Below are positions 11,114-22,811 of a DNA stretch of 64,000 nucleotides, piece by piece; the first letter of the stretch is position 1, and each line of letters starts with the position of its first letter. This DNA is from Nemopilema nomurai (taxonomy: Eukaryota > Cnidaria > Scyphozoa > Rhizostomeae > Rhizostomatidae), in NCBI GenBank assembly GCA_003864495.1, contig ML133456.1, positions 3,432,821-3,496,820 on the forward strand, read 5' to 3'. A program made the position numbers and the translations under genes. The notes beneath the pieces are model-generated. The model did no database searches, was not told the origin of the DNA, and was given only the letters and a program-made list of their open reading frames with translations.

Positions 11114-14100
11114 AAATGACCAGATTGAGCAAATTGCAAAAAAATTTAAGGTTTCATTTAAGTAATAGGGTATGGAACCTCGCCATTCTTTTGCTGATTG
11201 CTGTTACCACTGCTTGAGTGCCCATTGAAGGGCATTTTGCATCTTTTTCTGAAGTTAACCACAAACTAGAGGACGAAGCGAGTACACGCCACATCCTAGG
11301 GTTTCCAAAATATTATCAAAACCATCTAGGAGATTGGACTTTTATTTTGGACACATTCCTGGCACCCAAGGAAATATGAATCCATGTAATTGCTTCCTCC
11401 CACGTTTTGCAAATTGTTGACTTCAGTTTAAATCCGTGTATTTCTGCAGAATGTATATGTAATGCAAGTATATCACATACGCTAATAAGAGACCCTGGTT
11501 TGTACTCCTGTATTCCTCTTATCCTGAATCACGACTGACTTACCTTCGAAGTTACATTCACTTAACCTACACGGATTTCGTTACAATCAGGATGAGCTGA
11601 ATTTTGTAACGCAGGGAATCAAATTGTGTCATTGCATTAAGAGTGGTACCATTCATTTGGTACTTTCAAGAAATCAGATTGTCATAAAATATATGGTTAA
11701 CATTTGCTTGTTGTTTGATTAACCTTTTAGCTTCCCGTATTATTTTGCTTCTTTCCAAAAAGCTAAAGTTCTCACACGATGAGTCAATAATTATTAAGAA
11801 AAGCAAACCAAACTTTTGAAAAAGAGCATAAATTAAACTGAAGACCCAGCAGCTTGTCTCGGCAAGCAAGGTATCTGGGGCGCGGTATAGAAAGGGTGTG
11901 GCTAAAGACAAATTTGGCCACCCTCTACTTCAAAACTTGAGTCAGAGGCCCTGTGTATGAAATATTTCTTCAGTGCTTAGTAGATAGATCTCAAAAACTG
12001 ATATATTCCACGACGGTAATTATTTCTGGTATTGCTAGTTAACACAATATATTGCTGGTTAATATTTTGTTGTCGAATATTAGCCCGATTTGCCAAAGGC
12101 TCCATTGACCTGTCTCGTAGTTTTAGTTAAAACATAAGGTGGGACTTTTGATCATCACTTGAATACTAAGTAGGGTCATTGCGCGCAGGACAAGAATCGT
12201 AGCGCACGGAGCGTAAAATTTGATGTTGTTGCCTGTGCTAGTTACCAAATGCCATTAGAAAAGAGGCAAATTACACCCGTAAAACTCCATCATTTCGAAT
12301 TATAGTAAGACATTTGCTGACTAAAGGTCGACCACCACTTGAGCAAACTAAAAGAAGATTTGAAAGAAAAGAAAACCCCGTGCGCACGAGCAAATGGAGA
12401 CGAATGACAGCCAGAATCACATTGCAGCTGTAAATCGACGAAGAAAGGTTATGCTATTCCTTTTCATGCGACAGAAACTGTTAGAAATTGAAGAAGTAGA
12501 ATGTTATCTGTACTTGAAACTACCTAGAAAAGACACGACTTTGACTTAAGGGAACCGGTAAGGTGAGACTACCTCTTGCTTATTCGATAAACACAAGTGT
12601 CCGATTCAAAATTATTTTTCAAATGTTTTGAATGTCTGCTTCAAAATTTAAAGAATTAGCAAAATATGTTCCTCTCCTGGAGCTTGTTAGTGTAGTAGAA
12701 TTACGGCTTTACCCCGACAAAAATAATATAAAATTGAGATTATTGCATGTGAGCAGGGGCGCATGTACCCCTTTCATCAACTCTGCTCACCCATTGAGAA
12801 ATGAGTATTGGCAATAAAGGCAAAGTTCTGAATTGAACACTTGCGCTTAGCTACTGTGGAGCAGAGAAAACATACTCCAATCTCTGCAAAAAGTCGTCGA
12901 ACACTTGCTCTAATTTACGCATCGCGCAGCGTGCTGAATCACCTCGCCCCTCAAACAATGTTGTATAGCGCAAAAGAAAATAACTCTACAAACACAAGTG
13001 ATGAATTCACATATAGCTATGGCTTTCACCTAACGATCCAACAATGTTTTAGGGGGAAGGGGTTGCAACATAAAAGGAAACGCAGAAATAGAACGGGGGT
13101 TGAAAAATCACTTAATGTTCAAGGTGTTCCAATAACTTTTGGCAGAGATTGTAGCTTCTTTCTTGGAGGATCTGCTGTAGACGCCTTTCTTGTGGCAACC
13201 AACATTCTTCTGCAGTCACAATGAACCAAGACTGTACCAATAGGGGATTATTCAAGAAGCTAAAGAAGAAGTTAACACTGCGTCTATTATGGACGTCTAT
13301 CATAAATACATTTCGACTTAAAATGCTCCAAATTTTATTACATTTAATCACATAGTATCACCAGCACTAATTGATAAAACGTACCTTTGCAAGTCAGAAA
13401 AATCTCTTTCTCCACTGACTCGGGTCTGTGTTTTCAGTCCTTTCATCCTTACCTTCACCGCTGACACTTTCTCGAACCCATCGTTACATAAGGCACACAT
13501 TCCATTTATTGCATAATTATCTGCGCGCCTCTTCAATATTCGCTTGGCCTTTTCTTCATTTCACCTTTTAATTGAATATTTGCACAAACTAACGGTAAAC
13601 ATGTTTAAAAAGTTATACATAATGTATTTTCCTTTCAGAAGATGTACATGTTATGTAGTTTTGGCGAAAAAAAGATTTGATTCCCTGCTATCGGTCGGTC
13701 ACTATGGGGCTCGCCCATATATGGGGTTTCCAATTCCCAATTAATGGGGCTTTTTGTCATATCTAACATAGAATAGAACATCTGTGCCGAATAAAAGATC
13801 TTTATCATTTTTGTCAGGGTTAGAGCGTTTTCACACCCAATTCCACTACACTACGTGACCTGTCGTCAATTACAATGTTCCAATCTTCCCCTTCATTTTC
13901 CAGCATATCTCCTACCTGCACCCGAGCATCCAAAAATTTTGGAGTAGTAGGGTTTAGTCTTCAGGGCTCGAAATCTTGAAACCTTCTGTGGAGAAAGAGT
14001 TGGACAGAAAAGTAAAGTTGGCCACTTTTTTTCTAAACGCCACCCAACCAAAAGGGTCCAGCCACATCACTGTCAAGAGACCTTCATGAATGCCATGTTT

Positions 14101-16597
14101 GTCAAGAAGCAACGCCAGAAATCAAACGTTTCTTTGGCGTTTTACACCATCTTAAGGAAAGTATAGCTTGCGTGACGATGGCATTTTAATGCAATACTCG
14201 CTTTACTAGGACTAGAATGCTGTCTGTCAAACTACAAAAAAATTTTCATTTATTCACATCTTTTCATTTATTCACATCTTTTTGGTATTTCTCGTGTACT
14301 ATGTAGCAAATTATATTGTATGTTGCATTCTGCAAACCATAATCTTCCAGAAATCTTATGCAATAATATGGACTGAAAAGACCAAAAATCTATATCGAGA
14401 ACAAAACGTCTTGAGCTCAAGTTTTTTTACATTTGATTGTTTTTTGCCCTTCTACTGAAATGGATATCATAGAGTGTTTGTCAAATACCTTTATTCAATA
14501 ATTGCTGTTTATTCAATCAAATTTCCGCACACTCAGGAAAGAGAAGCGGTTAATGCTTTGAAAAAGTTGCGGTTGCTGTCTTTTCGTTATATCAGTACTG
14601 GAAGGAAAAGTGAACCCTCATTGATGGTAGGGAAAACAGGGGCGGATCTAAGCCTCCGCATAAATTACACATGAAACAGTAAATTCTTGTCACATTATAT
14701 TGAATGCATTCGAGTACCAATTCTTGCTGAAACAAACCGCCACTTCAATCACTGCTTTAAAAAGGAGTAAATCGAGCAACTGGACTGTGTTTTTTGAAGC
14801 CATGATAGCGGTCACCTTGATGTGACCACCTTTCTGTAATCACATGAGACCACAGTTCCACATTTGTTTGAACAAAGCACGACACTTGTTGGGAAATCTA
14901 GAATAACATCGAAATTTCATTATAAAGTCTTCATGTTGTGTATTTATATTTATCCGCAAACTAATGAACCAAAATGAATAGGTTTCACGATTCCTAGCGT
15001 ATCTGAGCTTTGTGATTTGCGAGAGGGACATGTCAAACTTTAGCATAACAATTAACGGAGCATCTATACATTGATTCTTGTCTGGACCAAAACAGACAGA
15101 TTTACGGCAGCATATTTTTTCAGTTAACAAGCTAAATATGATACGGAGCTAAAAACTAGTGAAATGACAGTGAAGTTAAAAGTAATGTATTTTCTTCCAA
15201 AAGGGTAAGGAAAGCAGGAATTTACAGATCATTCTGCGATTGGCAAAATAAACTTCACGAAAAGATGGCCAAATCTTCTTTGTATTGTTGTTCACAAAGG
15301 AATAAGATACTTTAGCCCACACTTAGCTGAAGTCCCTTGTAGCCCCATAGTCCATGGTAGCCCTTATCAAATGGGAAAAGCGAGAGACTTTAGTGGATAA
15401 TCGTTTGGGCACGGAATTCAAATTAAGCTCAAGAATAGAAAGTTCAGAGAAATACCTCGTTTTCTATTCCAATTACGTTTTCACCGAAACGAAATTTCTA
15501 AGTCCTGTTAAATCATTAATTAAAGATAGAGATGTTGCTTGTTAGAATTGGCTGGCTGTGATAACGACCACTCAGAGCAAATATAAATTTGTGTCTAATT
15601 AAGCATTCGTCAGTCATCCTTTTAACTGAAAGTCTCACAATACGAAAAACGAGATGGTTTTTCTGTCAGGTAATGCAAGATGGTTTTTCAAGAAAAGTAT
15701 TGAGGTCTTTTGACTTGAAGCGTAGGCATACTTGAAGCGTGGAACTTTCCTCCGACAGAATCATAATGCATATCACAAGAATCTACTAAATGTTTCTTAA
15801 CCATAATTATAAATGGAGTACAACGGATATTTATCTGACGAGAGCTTGTTGCATTGAAAAGAGTTGATAAAAGGCCAGTTGAAAGAAAGTCTAGTTATCG
15901 CATTTTATGAAAATAATTCACAAAGCTATAGGCATATTTCAATAGAAGAGCAAATACAGGTAGCATTCTTACATCAGCAATGAAGCCTAGGTTGATGGTA
16001 CAATAAATTTCAGTATAACTCTTACTGTTTAAAAGATAGTTCTCACTATGATTTCAAGGTGACTGCCACACTTAACGTTAATTGGAATGACTCATCGATC
16101 ATCAGGTTCCCGTCGCATTGGCCATCAAGTTCTCCTCGCAGGTATTTGGCTTAACTAAAAGCATATTTCGCTACCTTTTTATCAAGACGATGGAATGGTA
16201 CATTCAGAAAATGCATTCTAGTCACAATTTTCGCCGTAAGCACTATGACACCAAGGGGATAGAATGAGTACAAAGCAACACTTCTTACTTGTTGGTTGCA
16301 ACCAGGATGAGGTATGCACATTGGTAGAGGGTTGTAATTTGATTCATGTACATGGATCGTGTTTTGCTTCGTTTAATGAACAGAATTTCTCATTTCTGTC
16401 TCTTGTCTTTCGTTGGCCAATTTTCACAGGCTGTTTTCCGTTCACAACCATGTGAGGAACATTTTCTAGAATTAAAACAAATTGGTTAGAAAAAACACTA
16501 ATTGAGTTTTATCCTGATGGAAAAAAAGATTACAGATAGACTAAGCCATCGAAAGATAGTATGAAGCTCTTCGTGTTCTACACATTTTCCTGCGAAA
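11114..16597. other. Long interval with no recognisable gene
   Basis: Open frames are short and lack homology that I can recognise. The longest, 127 codons at 12841-13224 on the plus strand, starts at TTG and shows no domain. A 17-bp direct duplication (TTTTCATTTATTCACATC) lies at about 14248-14282. I see no tRNA, rRNA or transposon hallmark. A decayed repeat below my detection limit is likely. Confidence 0.5.
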
Positions 16598-16862
16598 ATG
16601 ATACCAAATAAATTACAAATACCAGATTTTGAAACTTGAAAGTGTTGTGTGGGGACTTAAGAATTCAAAATATAAATGATCTACAAATTGGTGACATTCA
16701 TATCTTGAAAATGTAATCAAATCAGAGATTGATCGTGAAGTTTTGAAGCATTGGAAAAACCACTAGTTGCTGACTACATCAAAATTCTAGTTTCATAAAT
16801 TGCTTTAACATACAACCCTGTGCAATTAAATTCTTTTTGGCTAATCCTGTAAGTTACAACTT

Positions 16863-17093
16863 CTAAAAGCTCGATTTCCTTTTTGCAAGCTCAATATCTG
16901 CAAACTTTGCACATTGCATGCGTCCCTGTTGCCGTTCACATTTTATACTGCTCCTCGTACGCAACATCTCATCTAGGATTGTAGAATGTCTTTTTTGCCG
17001 TGTCAAAACTGCAACATAAAGAAGTGAGAAGACAGGACTTACCTGGTACAGATAAAAAGCCTCTTTGTCTTCTTCTCCAATGGGGTCTCCCAA
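16863..17093 (-). pseudogene. Exon-like ORF in the outer left arm (unidentified)
   Basis: The minus strand encodes GEEDKEAFYLYQ and then LTRQKRHSTILDEMLRTRSS and ELAKRKS. The other arm encodes an alignable product on the plus strand at 46430-46665, partly in shifted frames. The acidic then basic, helix-like composition looks protein-coding. A GTAAGT...TTGCAG pair sits after YLYQ, but the enclosed 34 nt is too short for an ordinary intron and would shift the frame. I do not recognise the family. Confidence 0.35.
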
Positions 17094-17574
17094 ACCTTAG
17101 CCACAAATGCAGTCTTTCTATTTTCGTTCTTGTTGCTAGTTATTTATTTAAATATGCTGGCCATGGTACCGTCTTTTCAAATGACCCAACCACATCTAAA
17201 GAGAAAAGAGGTGCAAAATGATTAGAGCTTTAATAAAAAGAAGAAGATCTTTCTAAGAATAAGTTGATTTTGCGAGACTTTTTACGGGGTCACGGTGTAG
17301 AAGGTTTCGTTTTGCCTTTCTGTGTTCACAACCAATGTGTACTAATCATTGCTTCCTTGTAATGTCACTGGCTTTCACAGCTTCAGGTTGAAACTTTCGC
17401 CATCATAACAAAACAGCATGGATCTATGTCTTTACATTTTCCGTTTCAAAAATAATGCTTTTCCTTTCAATATCCAATGTCTTTCTTTATAAATCCAAGG
17501 AAGGAGATCTCAAGTCAAAGAAATTAAACAAAGACACGGCTAAATATACAAGAATTATAGTAAAAAAGTGCCAA

Positions 17575-17745
17575 AATCTTATCAGTACCTGGTTTAGGAA
17601 ACAAAGAGCTCTCAAATGTCTTTGCATCGACTCCCTTGGCTCCAAGCAATAAGAAAGAGTACTTTTGATTCTTTTGATTGTTCCAAAACATTGTCTGAAC
17701 TGCAACCTCTTCCCACTCAACCCATTGTCTGCGAAATGACATGAT
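17575..17745 (-). pseudogene. Exon-like ORF in the outer left arm (second segment)
   Basis: The minus strand reads QWVEWEEVAVQTMFWNN, then LLLGAKGVDAKTFE. It is bounded by an acceptor-like TTTCGCAG and a donor-like CCAG/GTACTG, both conserved at the mirror position 45753-45910 on the plus strand. It probably belongs to the same unknown gene or element as 16863-17093. The mirror copy has about 20 % amino-acid differences and a small indel. Confidence 0.35.
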
Positions 17746-18139
17746 TCGTGAAACTAAGCATTGAACATTGAAAGAGGAAGGTGATTAAGGATAAAAACAG
17801 CCTAAGGTACCTGAAAAGCGTTTATCAACATCCAAAAACCCTAACCAAAGTGAAAAATTAAGACGCATGTGAAGAGTGAGGACAACTGAAAGCATGAGCT
17901 ACTTGCAACTTTACCAATGATAGGGGGCTAGAAAGAATAGAACGAAAAAAAAATTCTTGTCTACTTACCATCTCTCTCAGGTTAGAAGAAGTTGTAAATC
18001 GTCCTGAAAAGCCTCAGCATCCCTTTCCAACCGTCGTCCTGAATCCCCAACTATGCTTAAATTGAAGAAACGTAACCCTTAGCCTCGGAAGACAGAGGGA
18101 GGATAAGGAAAATCAAACATATCAGTAACACTAGGTGTA

Positions 18140-18740
18140 GTCATTTCTAATCATTGGTTAATTCGTAAAAATCGCATTTCCCCATGGATCTCTCGTTCGA
18201 GATACGCCTATTCAAAGCTGCTGCGTACAGAGCCAATGGGCTGAGGTCATACTAGAGCGTTGAATGGGGGACTGTGATCACAAATAACACAATAACCTAA
18301 GGCACCTGAAACGACGTTTCTCATCACCCCTATGCCCTAATTCAAGGTGATGAATGGTGATGGAACACCGTCATGCGAAACAGGTAGGAAACAAACTACT
18401 TAAATTACCATTTACAATTACTTTAATCATTACTCTAATTATGAATAAAATATCTTTTATTTTATTTGTAGTCGTTCCAAATTATTGGTTAAATTGCGAA
18501 GTTAGTCCCCGTGAATATCCCTTGACCTCGTTCGAGATACGCCTATTCAAAGCTGCTGCGTACAGAGCCAATGGGCTATGGTCATACTAAACCGTTGAAC
18601 GGGGAACTGTGATTACAAATAACACAACAACCTAAAGCACCTGAAACGACGTTTCTCATCGCCCCTATGCCCCACTTCAAGGCGATGAATGGTGATGGAA
18701 CACCGTCATGCGAAACAGGTAGGAAACAAACTACCCAAAC
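18140..18740. repeat. ~340-bp tandem duplication (two units) in the left arm
   Basis: Two units, about 18140-18400 and 18480-18740, share GAGATACGCCTATTCAAAGC, ACCTGAAACGACGTTTCTCA and CCGTCATGCGAAACAGGTAG. The mirror position in the right arm (44531-45300) holds three units with a ~290-bp period, so copy number and period have changed since duplication. Confidence 0.8.
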
Positions 18741-20298
18741 GAAGACTTATAATAAGCAAAACAACAATATAAAAAATGAAAGCGGCGCTAGTGAGCAAAA
18801 CCACTCACTGTTTTTCCGGATGAAAATTTTTCCAAAATTATCCATTTCCGTCCCTTGGAGTCCATCCTCAATATCCGCCAACTGAACTAAAGGCGAAAAA
18901 ACAGGATGGTTAAGATCAATAAGTGAGATGTTATAAAGGTGAAATACTTTCTGTATACTGTTTACCGATTTACTTGTTAATGTACATCTTTAGACCTGTC
19001 GAGATTCCTATTAACAGTGTTCAGACAGGACGGGCAATCGTCAGTACTTATCACTGAACAGCGAACCATAATTGCAAACAGGACAAGAACTGTGCTAATA
19101 ATCGCATCCTGAAACTGTGCTAATAATCGCCCGTTTCCCTTCGGAACAATGAATCGTGTGATATTACTGGTCCTGTCAAGTCATTTGTAAATAACGAAGC
19201 CTTTCTTCCAGTTTTGCAATTGCCTCTTAATAAAGAACCAAGCTTAGATTAGGCATAGCATATGCATTTAAAGAGCCACTGATATCCTGTTCACTTTAAT
19301 GACTGGCTTTTGATGCCAATTTGTTAGAATGTGTACTTGTCTTTCATTTCAGTCTTTCCTACAAGAAACTATTTGGTTACAAACAAATTGTGCATTGTAG
19401 TACTTGTTATTCTTTCATGTATATTTTGTCTAGTCCCACTTTCCAACTGGAGGGAAGAATAAAAAAATTAAGTGATCGACCGTCCAAATTTTAATTACGA
19501 ACTGCCTCATTATTTGAATATTAAATAATTATTTTATTGGTTGTCATCTCATCAAAAAACCACTAGAAATAGTGACAATTCTTGCTAACCTGGGCATAAG
19601 ATTGATTCGTCTGTCTATGTCATTGGCTAAATAATGGAAGTTCTTCAACACCCTGTTACCCACATTGCAAATATCTAATTACGTAGAAAGGGCTCCAAAC
19701 ATTCTAACTTTGTGTATATTCATTGTTATTCACAAACTATTTTGTGTTTTGTTTAGTGACCCAACTTGGCCTTGCTGTAACTGCATGCAACTTAACAGAA
19801 ACTTCACTCTTCAGTCATATTCTTTTATGTATGATTCTTCAATTAAGTACCAGTTACGTATACAACCATTTAAATCCTGCTCATGACTCCTTGCTTAGGT
19901 CCATTTAACTTAGTATGTCTAAATAAAATTGTAATCTTTCCAAGATTTAAACATTTTTTTTATAAGATACTAGCAGAAAAAACACTGATGAAATATCAAA
20001 TTCCATTGAATTTATCAAATTTAATTTAAACTCTTGATTTAATTTGATTCAAATTTGATTTGAAAAATTTAGCTAAAACTTAAGCTAATGAAATTAAGTT
20101 ACAATTAGCCTATGACTGATTATCATGGTTTTCTAGACATACAAAGTTTAAATGCCAATCTCCATCTTACCTGATATTTGCATGTTTTTTAATAAATTAC
20201 ATTTAAACTGCAAAGTGGGATGAAAAACCAATTTGTGCAGGATAATGTTTACATTAAGTGCCCTTTCAAAGCTCAAGTTTCAAAGCACTGTCATTCCA

Positions 20299-20505
20299 TT
20301 AAACTGACCCTCTATCATCTCTACTGATTTTAGGTAAGAATTCTTCTAGAAGCCTACTAGAGAGTACAGTAAATTCATGAGTCAAAAAACGTATAATATC
20401 ACAGAGTGCTATTGCATCATTCCAATTGATGAACCAGCAAAAAACAGCAAAATGGAACCAATTATCTTTGTGTGTCTGTAACATGGCAAAGATATGCTGT
20501 GTCAT
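20299..20505 (-). CDS. Conserved 68-aa ORF of repeat X (unidentified)
   Basis: Starts MTQHIFAMLQTHKDNWFHF and ends PKISRDDRGSV. The mirror ORF at 42771-42977 differs at about one residue, and copy 1 has a shorter version on the minus strand at 2838-2975. The product has no signal peptide or motif I recognise and may be an exon of a larger element gene. Near-identity between arms is partly explained by arm similarity, so it is weak evidence for selection. Confidence 0.35.
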   Translation of the reverse strand: MTQHIFAMLQTHKDNWFHFAVFCWFINWNDAIALCDIIRFLTHEFTVLSSRLLEEFLPKISRDDRGSV

Positions 20506-21027
20506 TTTGACCGTCTATGTAAGCACTGTGATAAATTTAAGTGATTGATTCTACAAAACATGAAACTCACCACCTTAAAAAACCAGGGTATGCTGAAAAA
20601 TATTCATGGTTGAATCAAGACCAGTGGACATTGACTTAATGCTTTAAACTCCCAAATTGGAAGAAAAAAGACCACAAACCTTCAATAAGCAGTTGAAACA
20701 TGCAAGAGATTCCTAACAGTTTACTTTTCTAAGTAAGATCTAAAGGAGAGCCGATAGTTTTCACCCAACAAAGAAATCATATGCCTTGTTGAATCAACAG
20801 TCTGAATGACCATAACTGCATTGTAAAGAAAGAATGCTACGAAGAAACATATGAGAACAGCAAACAACAAGGGATCATTTGCAGATGTGAGCACAGTTTT
20901 AATTATTAGTTGCTTTCAAAAAAAGGAGAGCACCCGTTTGCCTGAGACTTTTCCGGGAATCAGCACTCTCCGCAAAAAAATGTAGAAAGACATAACAGTA
21001 TTTGAAAATCAAACTTGTTTATATCTC

Positions 21028-21542
21028 ATACTGTGATCCTTTTTTAAAATCTCATAAGCCCTTTTAAAGTAGATAAAAGTTGTATTTTCAATTTTACTGT
21101 TGTGTTCTTTAGTTATTGTATATATATTGCATTCGGACTCCACAAATATGCACTAATTAGCAAAAATCAAGCCAAAAATAAACTAAACTCACCAGAAGTC
21201 CTAATTTATTTACTACTTATTCTAAAAATCAGGCATACCTTGTTTACATAATTAAAGTCTATTTTCTTCGTATCTGTAAAATCTCTTTGCTTTCTGGCCC
21301 TCAGTCCTTTTCGTTTAACGATCGCACCCGCACACGCCTGCACACACGCACGTTAAATTGCACGTGCCTTTAATCACACGCGCAAACAGCTATTTTTGCA
21401 GTTTTCTGTTAACATCAATTTCCCGTAGTCTCATGATTGTTTACCCTTTTCCCTTGTCCTATTACCAATTTCATCAGGTTGGCACTTTGTTTGCATGTGC
21501 GATTTTCTACACACGGGTAATTTTGCTCACGAAAAGGACTGG
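21028..21542. repeat. Extra block shared by repeat X copies 2 and 3 (left part)
   Basis: Copy 1 goes from the segment ending in CTTGTCTATA straight to TAACCTTAGTG at about 3480-3500. Copies 2 and 3 contain about 720 bp here (21028-21542 plus 26035-26238). The block ends in an AT-rich stretch TATATATATATTCAATAACC. I see no ORF or convincing inverted termini. It is either an insertion in the ancestor of copies 2 and 3 or a deletion in copy 1. Confidence 0.6.
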
Positions 21543-21563
21543 ATTTTGCAAGATACTTGCAAG

Positions 21564-22811
21564 ATGGCTGGCGGACAGGAAGAATTCCATGTGATGAAAA
21601 TGAAGAAAATAACGTCTTATTTTAAGCCAATAGAAAAAAGAAAAGTGTATCACTGTTTCGAGGACTGTTTCTACGATAGAAATAACGAAGAAGCAGGGCC
21701 CATGGTGGCCTGCGACGGATGTGATTTATGGTTTCACAACTACTGCGTAGGCTCCCGGAAGACATTTTCAGGGCCTAATGACGGTGTTGGTGCATGGTTT
21801 TGTCCTGACTGCAAATCCATATTCACTAACTATCGAGAAATTAAACAGGAGATCGAGCAACTGAAGCGACAACTTCTTCAACTATCAAGAGGAAGCTCTG
21901 GTGCCTCAGTTGGCAAACGGGGTGCAAATGATCGTAGCGGAGGGCCTCGTGAGCCTAACAATAACAATAGGCCCCCACGAGCGAACAAGGAAGGGAAAGA
22001 TAATGAAGACGAAGTTCGACTACTAAAGCGAGAAAACGAGACTCTCAAAATTCAAGTTGCCACAATGCAAAAACTATTGAACCAAATTCTTGAAGGTGGA
22101 AGTTGCACGAAGACCATTGAGCCAAATCCTGACCCCACCTCCTCCTCAATTCCAAAATCTACACTCCCAAGAAACAAAACAAACAAAACAAGTACCACAT
22201 CAGAATGCAAGCCCCTCCAGTCTAATAACAGCAAGAAGCGCAACAAAAAAAAGAGAAATAATCAGCAACAGGCACCTAAAGCACAGAACAAAGAACACGC
22301 CACCACTATTCAGAAAACAAGACAAGTACTTCTATTAGGGGACTCGCATATTAGACGTCTCAATTTGAAAGAAGAAAACGTGATTTATGCTGGCATAGGA
22401 GGTCTTCGAAGCAACCAAGTGATCCAGAAACATGCAAAAATTATCAATGAAACCATCAATAACGTTGACGAAGTCATCCTGCATTTAGGTAGCAATGACA
22501 TTTCCAAAGGAGCATCAGCACAAGTGATAGTAGCCAACATCGATAACACTTGCAAGCAACTGAAGCAAAAGAACCCAAGTCTAAGTATATCTGTATCTTC
22601 GATATTTCTACAGACGTACAATTCACCCTTAAACATAAATATTATAGAAGCTAATGAAGCCTTGAGGCGGTACTGTCTTACTCAGGGCTACGATTTCATA
22701 AGCCATGGTAATATTGCATTCAAGCATTTACTACCTGATGGCATGCATCTTAGCCCTGATGGGTACCGCCTCTTTGCTATGAATATCTTAGAGCACGTTA
22801 AGTTGGGATGA
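21564..22811 (+). CDS. LINE ORF1: PHD finger plus SGNH esterase
   Basis: The ATG at 21564 is chosen because the reading frame upstream of 21543 is flanking host DNA; the protein is then 415 residues. Residues about 31-83 form a PHD-type zinc finger (C4HC3) with CFEDC, CDGCDLWFHNYC and WFCPDC. Residues about 90-110 and 150-180 look like coiled coils, followed by a Lys/Asn-rich basic linker. From about residue 252 there is an SGNH/GDSL hydrolase: the block I serine in LLLGDSHIRRL, glycine in GIGGLRS, asparagine in LGSNDIS, and the Asp-His pair in DGMHLSPDGY. PHD and esterase domains in ORF1 are established for CR1 and some L2 elements. The likely role is RNA/chromatin association in the RNP. 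All catalytic residues appear present. It ends with TGA, and the next ORF continues in the same frame. Confidence 0.92.
   Translation: MAGGQEEFHVMKMKKITSYFKPIEKRKVYHCFEDCFYDRNNEEAGPMVACDGCDLWFHNYCVGSRKTFSGPNDGVGAWFCPDCKSIFTNYREIKQEIEQLKRQLLQLSRGSSGASVGKRGANDRSGGPREPNNNNRPPRANKEGKDNEDEVRLLKRENETLKIQVATMQKLLNQILEGGSCTKTIEPNPDPTSSSIPKSTLPRNKTNKTSTTSECKPLQSNNSKKRNKKKRNNQQQAPKAQNKEHATTIQKTRQVLLLGDSHIRRLNLKEENVIYAGIGGLRSNQVIQKHAKIINETINNVDEVILHLGSNDISKGASAQVIVANIDNTCKQLKQKNPSLSISVSSIFLQTYNSPLNINIIEANEALRRYCLTQGYDFISHGNIAFKHLLPDGMHLSPDGYRLFAMNILEHVKLG

Noticed and set aside
12841..13224. 127-codon ORF as a host gene
   Set aside because: It begins at TTG, no domain or splice pattern is visible, and there is a competing ORF on the other strand.
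17030..17065. 34-nt intron (GTAAGT...TTGCAG) in the outer-arm ORF
   Set aside because: Far shorter than known animal introns, and removal would break the frame that reads through.
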